Source: Brachycybe producta (lineage: Eukaryota; Arthropoda; Diplopoda; Playtdesmida; Andrognathidae). From it: 64,000 nucleotides of DNA. Positions 34,801 through 40,800 of this stretch are shown here, piece after piece (position 1 is the first letter of the stretch; every line of letters starts with the position of its first letter). Where the stretch lies: NCBI GenBank assembly GCA_036925085.1, contig JAUPFP010000017.1, positions 1,112,001-1,176,000 of the forward strand, given 5' to 3'. Under the pieces are notes generated by a model. It did no database searches. It was not told the origin of the DNA and saw only the letters and a program-made list of their open reading frames with translations. The position numbers and the translations under genes are program-made.

Positions 34801-37800
34801 TATTTAAAATAGATCTCTTATTTTTTAATGAACCGGGAAGTTTTCCCGAACATCCCCCTTTATACGGTCTGTATTTACCAATTTTGATTTCTACATCTTC
34901 GATGGAATCGATCACCCAGCCCGAACCTCTATTAATGAAAGCTTCTATTGCGCCTAAGATTTGCATTTCACATTCTCGCAAGTACTGTTTTATTTCTGAA
35001 TGATGCATAATAAGCTTCATATTACTACAAAAATAAGAATCATTGGTTTCGTAAGTCATTATTGCCTCATTGTTTTCATAAATGATTTTTGGCTTGATAA
35101 AATGATCCCAATTTACTCAAGACAGTAGGAACTTGATTAAGTTTGGTGATTAGTTGTGGATAAATATGAACTGGGATACAAGCCCCTTTGGTAAATTTAT
35201 TTTCTATGCTATATTTACGAATGTCGATGAACCAATTCTCATTACTTTTGAGAATACGTAGCTTCCAATTGTCCTCAACGGGGATAGTTTCGTGAACTTT
35301 GAAGTCCGGTAAAGTGTTCTTTTCCTCAGATTTACTAAGATGACGTCCAAACCATTCCTTGATCGTGTCTTCCGCTACAGCTGAAGATGGCCCAGCCTCA
35401 TCGATTGCCTTCGCTGGGCGTTTTGCAGCTTGAGATTTTGGTGTGGCTTTCCTTTTTGTCTTTCGGCCAGTTACTGCGGTTTCTACCGTCAAGTCTATCA
35501 ATATTTTTCAGAATTTTTCTAAGAAACAATATTGTCTTTGTAAGCTAAGATACTGTGTATAGGACTTCAAATACTAATAATGAAAATGTACCAATATAAA
35601 AAAATAGCTACTAGTGATTTGTAAAATGGGCATTTATGTTTCTTAGGCTATTTGATAGTTTAAAAAGAAATACTCACCAATGATGTCTTGATTGTCCTGC
35701 ATTATGATGTAAATGTCTTTTTACAAAAATTGGTTATAGATGGGGAGTTTTTGACGTAATAAATGTCTTGCACAAAGTGAAAAACTATTTGTAAGATTGA
35801 CCACAGTAAAAAACTTTAAAGATGTAGTATTTTGCTGTAATGATGTTAGAAATGAATGATCAGAGCAACTCTTGGTTGAGAAGATTCAGAATGTAAGTTG
35901 ATGTGTGAATTTTATGAGAATTTTTTACTCTTTTTATACTAAAATAGTGTCCTCGATTCAAAAAAGCAGCCAATGAAACTACTCATATATTACAACAACA
36001 CCAATAATATTAAGATGACAAAAGATATAAATAAAAAATGAAACCAGGTTATGAAAGACAAATACAGCAAACTAAGAGGCCAATAGAAAAAGAGCATGAC
36101 TATGAAAGTGGTCAATAGAAAAGGAGCATGACTATGAAAGAGGCCAATAGAAATAGAACAAGATTATACAAGACATCACTGCAATAAATAGAAATAGGGG
36201 CAGGTTACTAAGCATTAATATAGTGATATAATCTATGAAAAATATGAAAGCTAAAAATAAATACATGTTTTATGTAATAAATATAAAAGAAATTCTTTTG
36301 CGATTTTAAAATGCTTTAAGATATAATTCTTCATTTTAAGTTAAATAAAAATCTTACAATAAACAAGTACAAAATCTATTTATTAAAAAATTCTCTGTAT
36401 AAAAACCAGGAAACATAACTGTGGGAAAAAAATGACAAAAATTAAAAGATTTTATTCTTAAAATTGTTTTTAATAAATTTTAAAAAATCAAAGTTTTATC
36501 ACATTTTATCAAGTTTTATTTTTAAAAAAGTATTAAATATAAAAAATAAGAAAGAAAATCAAAATAAATTCAAACTTTATTTTAAAAAAAATATTGTATA
36601 TAAAAATATGTAACATTATATAATCATTATGAAAAAAAGGTTTTATTTTAAAAAAAATGTAACAAAAAATACTGAAAAATATAAAAATGGAAAAAAAAAT
36701 ATAAGAAAAAATAAAAAAAATCTGAAAAAAAATGAAAAATAAATGAAAAAACTTAGTTTTATTTAAAAATTTTTATTATGAAGAAAAAAAAATATATAAG
36801 AAAAAATAAAAAAAGTCTGACAAAAAATGAAAAAAAACTTAGTTTTATTTAAAAATTTTTATTATGAAGAAAAAAAAATATAATAAAAAATAATAAAAAA
36901 TATAAAAACTGAAAAAATATAACAAAAAAAACTGAAAAAAAAATATTAAAAAAATTACAGTCTTATTTTGGATAGGCCTATCCATGCACTATCCACTTTC
37001 TGAATGTTCTTTCTCCACTCCTCAATTTCTCTTTTTTTCATTTCCTCACGAAGTTCCTTAGCAGCAGCCATCGCCGCCATTTCCTCTTCTGTCCAAAGTT
37101 CGTCCTCCCAGTTTTCTGCTGGGCAGTTTTCTTTTTCGATGCTAAAGTCCACTGTTGATGTATCATCCCACTCCATATCCCCTGCATTTGTTTGCCCCTC
37201 CTGGCTAGTGTCTGTGTTTGTAGACACTATAACAGTAGCCGGCTTTGCAGAGTTTTCTGCATCGCCTACTACTAATAAAGATTAATTATATGAAATTATA
37301 AATAAAAGCTAAAAAATAATTTTTGTATAAAAGGGGATACATTTATTGTTTTTGTATATCTACCTTTTACTGGCTTATTGTCAGTGGTTCCATTGGCCTC
37401 CATGTTTAGCTGGCTGAACAGCTGAAGTTGTATCTACATACAAAAATGCATCCCCTTTTATACAAAAATTATTTTTTACCTCTTGAATGTGATTGGATAG
37501 AATAATTAATATTTTTTTCTCATTTATCATTCATAGTGCACATTCACTAAATTTATTTTTCAAAAGAAGCAATAAATAAAATCATTAATTGTTCATAGAA
37601 TAAAATGAGTAATTCAATAATAATCATTTAAAAATGCAACTGTTTTTTCATTAAACAAGACAAGAAAAGAATATTAAACAAGTTTTTATCATGACTTGTA
37701 AAACAGCAGGTGGTATCATAGTCACGATTTTAGGTTTTTGTTTTCTCTAAAATAAACAAGGTGAAGTAAAAAACGGAACCAAGACAGTTTTTTGGGGTAT

Positions 37801-40800
37801 AAATGATATGCTTTATACATAGTCAAAATCTCAGCATTATTATAATTTATTTTGATTCATAGAATTGACTTACTATAATACTATAATATCAAAACAAATG
37901 AGTCGTGACAACAAGTTTTTTTATCCTCACAGCAGGTGGTATGAGGAAGTTTCAAACTTTCTTTAACCACCTGCTGAGATAATAAAAAACTTGTTTTCAC
38001 GAATGTATATAGAATAAAAAACTGACTCAAAGTTTTTTTTTCTGATGAAGCATGAAAATAGGTTGGTCTTCCTGCTATGGCCCAGAAATGACCCCTCATA
38101 GTCTATGAGAGATTGTAATGGGGTGTGGAAATTGTGTATTCTATAAGAAAAAATGTAGTTAAAATCTGAATGTATATGTATATATTCAGAGTATAAAATA
38201 AAATTTCTTATCTTCTATATATAAAATGTTTTATTTATTCTATATACATTCGTGAAAACAAGTTTTTTATTATCTCAGCAGGTGGTTAAAGAAAGTTTCA
38301 AACTTCTATCTCTTTAATGAGAAGCAAAAAACTGGGTCAAAGTTTTTTCTCTCTGATGAAGCATTAAAATAGGTTGGCTTTAAAATAAGTGGTGTAGAAA
38401 TGACTCAATGATAGTCTATGGGTAGATTGTATTGGGGTGTGGAAATTGTGTATTCCATAGGAAAAAATGTTGTTAAAATCTGAATGTATATGCATATATT
38501 CATTGTATAAAATAAAATTTCTTACCTTCTATATACAAAATATTTTATTTATTCTATATACAGTCGTGAAAACAAGTTTTTTTATCATCTCAGCCGGTGG
38601 TTAAAGAAAGTTTCAAACTTCTTTTTAATGAGAAGCAAAAAAAATGGGTCAAAGTTTTTTCTCTCTGATGAAGCATTAAAATGGCTTTAAAATGAGTGGT
38701 GTAGAAATGACTCAATGAGAGTCTATGGGAGATCGGAATGTGGTGCTCAAAATGAGGTCACCATAGTAGTCTATGGAGAAAAGTGGCGTAGAAATGACTT
38801 TTCCTATACTACTGGTATACATGTAATATTAGATGGTTAGATAGTTGCTGTAAATTTTAGTCCAATATAAAATCTGTTTATAAATAATTCGAAAAAAGGG
38901 ACAGGTAAGGGATGTAAGAGATCAGATCAAATTTGAATTCTGAGAAATAAAACTTGCCAATTTTACGTTTTTTTTTAAAAAATGTTATTCTGAAAAACAT
39001 TTTCAGGTTTGTGAAAATTGTGAAAATGAATTGTGTTCATAAAAAAAATTCTGTACAATGAATTGATTGGTATTTATACGTTAATAATTTTAGAATGCTA
39101 ACATTGTTAACAACAACAAAAATTCAGATTACAATAAGTTGCCAGCCTTGTAAAGTAATAGTAATCACAAGCCAGTGTCTTTAACTTCAATAATTAATTT
39201 AAGAGATCCTTGAACTTTTTTTATGCCTTTTCTAATGCGTGTCCCGTAAGTTTTCGTTTGCGTTTGCTGAAAGTTATACATACAGGTTTACTCACACTGC
39301 ATTTTCCCAGATCGCAATGTATCTTCTTTAGTAAATCCAGGATTATAAGTGATGCAGTTTCCATAATAGAGATTGTTAAAAGGAAACAGGTTTCTATTAT
39401 AGTAGAAGATACATGTGATTTTTTATTATTCAATAAAATGTGATTGTAAATAATTAAAATTTAGAAGAGGTTTATTAAATAGCTCTTTATTGTACTTTAT
39501 GCAATTGTCTTCTCCCCAGCTGCAAAAGATGACAAACATTCCTACTGGTATTCCAAGTTTAATCCGTTCAGCTTCAGATAAAACAGATAGTTCTTCCAAC
39601 ATGATTGTTTCTTTTTCATCTGATCCTGTTGCTGATAGCTACAAATAGCAAATGCAAAAATATATAATTTTGTATTTATATATTTATGCATATATCATTA
39701 TAATTGAATAAATATAATCAATTGAAAACGATTAAAATATTTAAATTTAGTTATCTTCAAACTGCTAAAACCCCAATTTAACAAATTTATTTTTTCGCAC
39801 AGCACAGTATTTTTTGCCAGGAAAAATCGCGGCACATCTAGAACACCTAGAATAAAAATGCCTCAGGAGCACTCAACTGGCCCCAGAAGTCCCAAAAAGC
39901 TTGGAAAAGCACAATGATTTACAATGATTCCAACTTGCAAAAGCACAAGGATTCAAGAATTTTAAAAATTCGAAAAAAATGGGCCAAAAGAAGAAAACTA
40001 TAGTCTTTGGCTTTTTTTCAAAAAAACGGCCAAAAGTCGAAAAATATTTAAATGCTCTAAAAGCTCTAAAAATGCCTCAGGAACACTCAACTGACCTCAG
40101 AAGTCCCAAAAAGCTAGGAAAAGTACAACGATTCAAGATCTTATGAGAGTTTGCAAAAGGGCTCCTTATACCCACGCAGCGGCGCTGCAACCAATGCTTA
40201 GCAGACGTTATTCAGTTCAACTCAGTACACCTGCCATCAGCTCAAGAGCCACGTGTCACAGTGGACAATTTCCAGTCATAAATGGTAGTAAACTTTTCAT
40301 TTAGATAATGTTTAGACAATCTATAAAGAGTTTGTTTTGAAGGATATCAAGATGAAAATACTTTGAAGTGATTGAGCTGAAATTCTAGTTTCTAAAACAC
40401 TTTCTAGTTTCGCTCCTAAAATGCAAGATAATCAGAGTTCGACAAATTATATATAACAGTCAAAATTTCGTGACACCTCTAGTAAAACTCACGGCACATC
40501 CTTTACGAATCACCGTTCTAAACAAAAAAAACGACGAGAAATGACTGAAGTTAACTTACCATTAAATAAGAGTTGTTCAAATCATTAAATCTATCATTAG
40601 TCGCTTTCACGAGTTTTTTTCCAACTTCATCTGTAAAATTGATCCATCTTACCGGATTATTGATACATACAGTGACTGACGGAAATTCGATGGTCCACTT
40701 GATTTCTCGAACAGATCTCTCAATAACCGAATACCTTTATTCGTACGTGGAAATTAGCAGTTACAAATTGTGCTCATATTAACTTAAAGGAACATCTTTT

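Larger units (their letters stand above)
21745..38813. mobile_element. Maverick/Polinton element of adintovirus type, 17.1 kb
   Basis: The ends read AGTAGTATAGGAAAAG and CTTTTCCTATACTACT, start with AG and end with CT, and are flanked on both sides by ggtata (21739-21744 and 38814-38819), the 6-bp duplication usual for Polintons. All hallmark parts are present: integrase, packaging ATPase, major and minor capsid proteins, adenain-like protease and protein-primed DNA polymerase B, plus dUTPase, PC4-like, Bcl-2-like and RING genes. Genes fall in two blocks facing each other around 31.2 kb. Many frames remain open but the element is broken, with roughly half a dozen to ten breaks by eye. Insertion is not ancient, as judged by the intact duplication and recognisable terminal repeats. 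It lies in a single intron of a DEG/ENaC gene. Confidence 0.97.
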
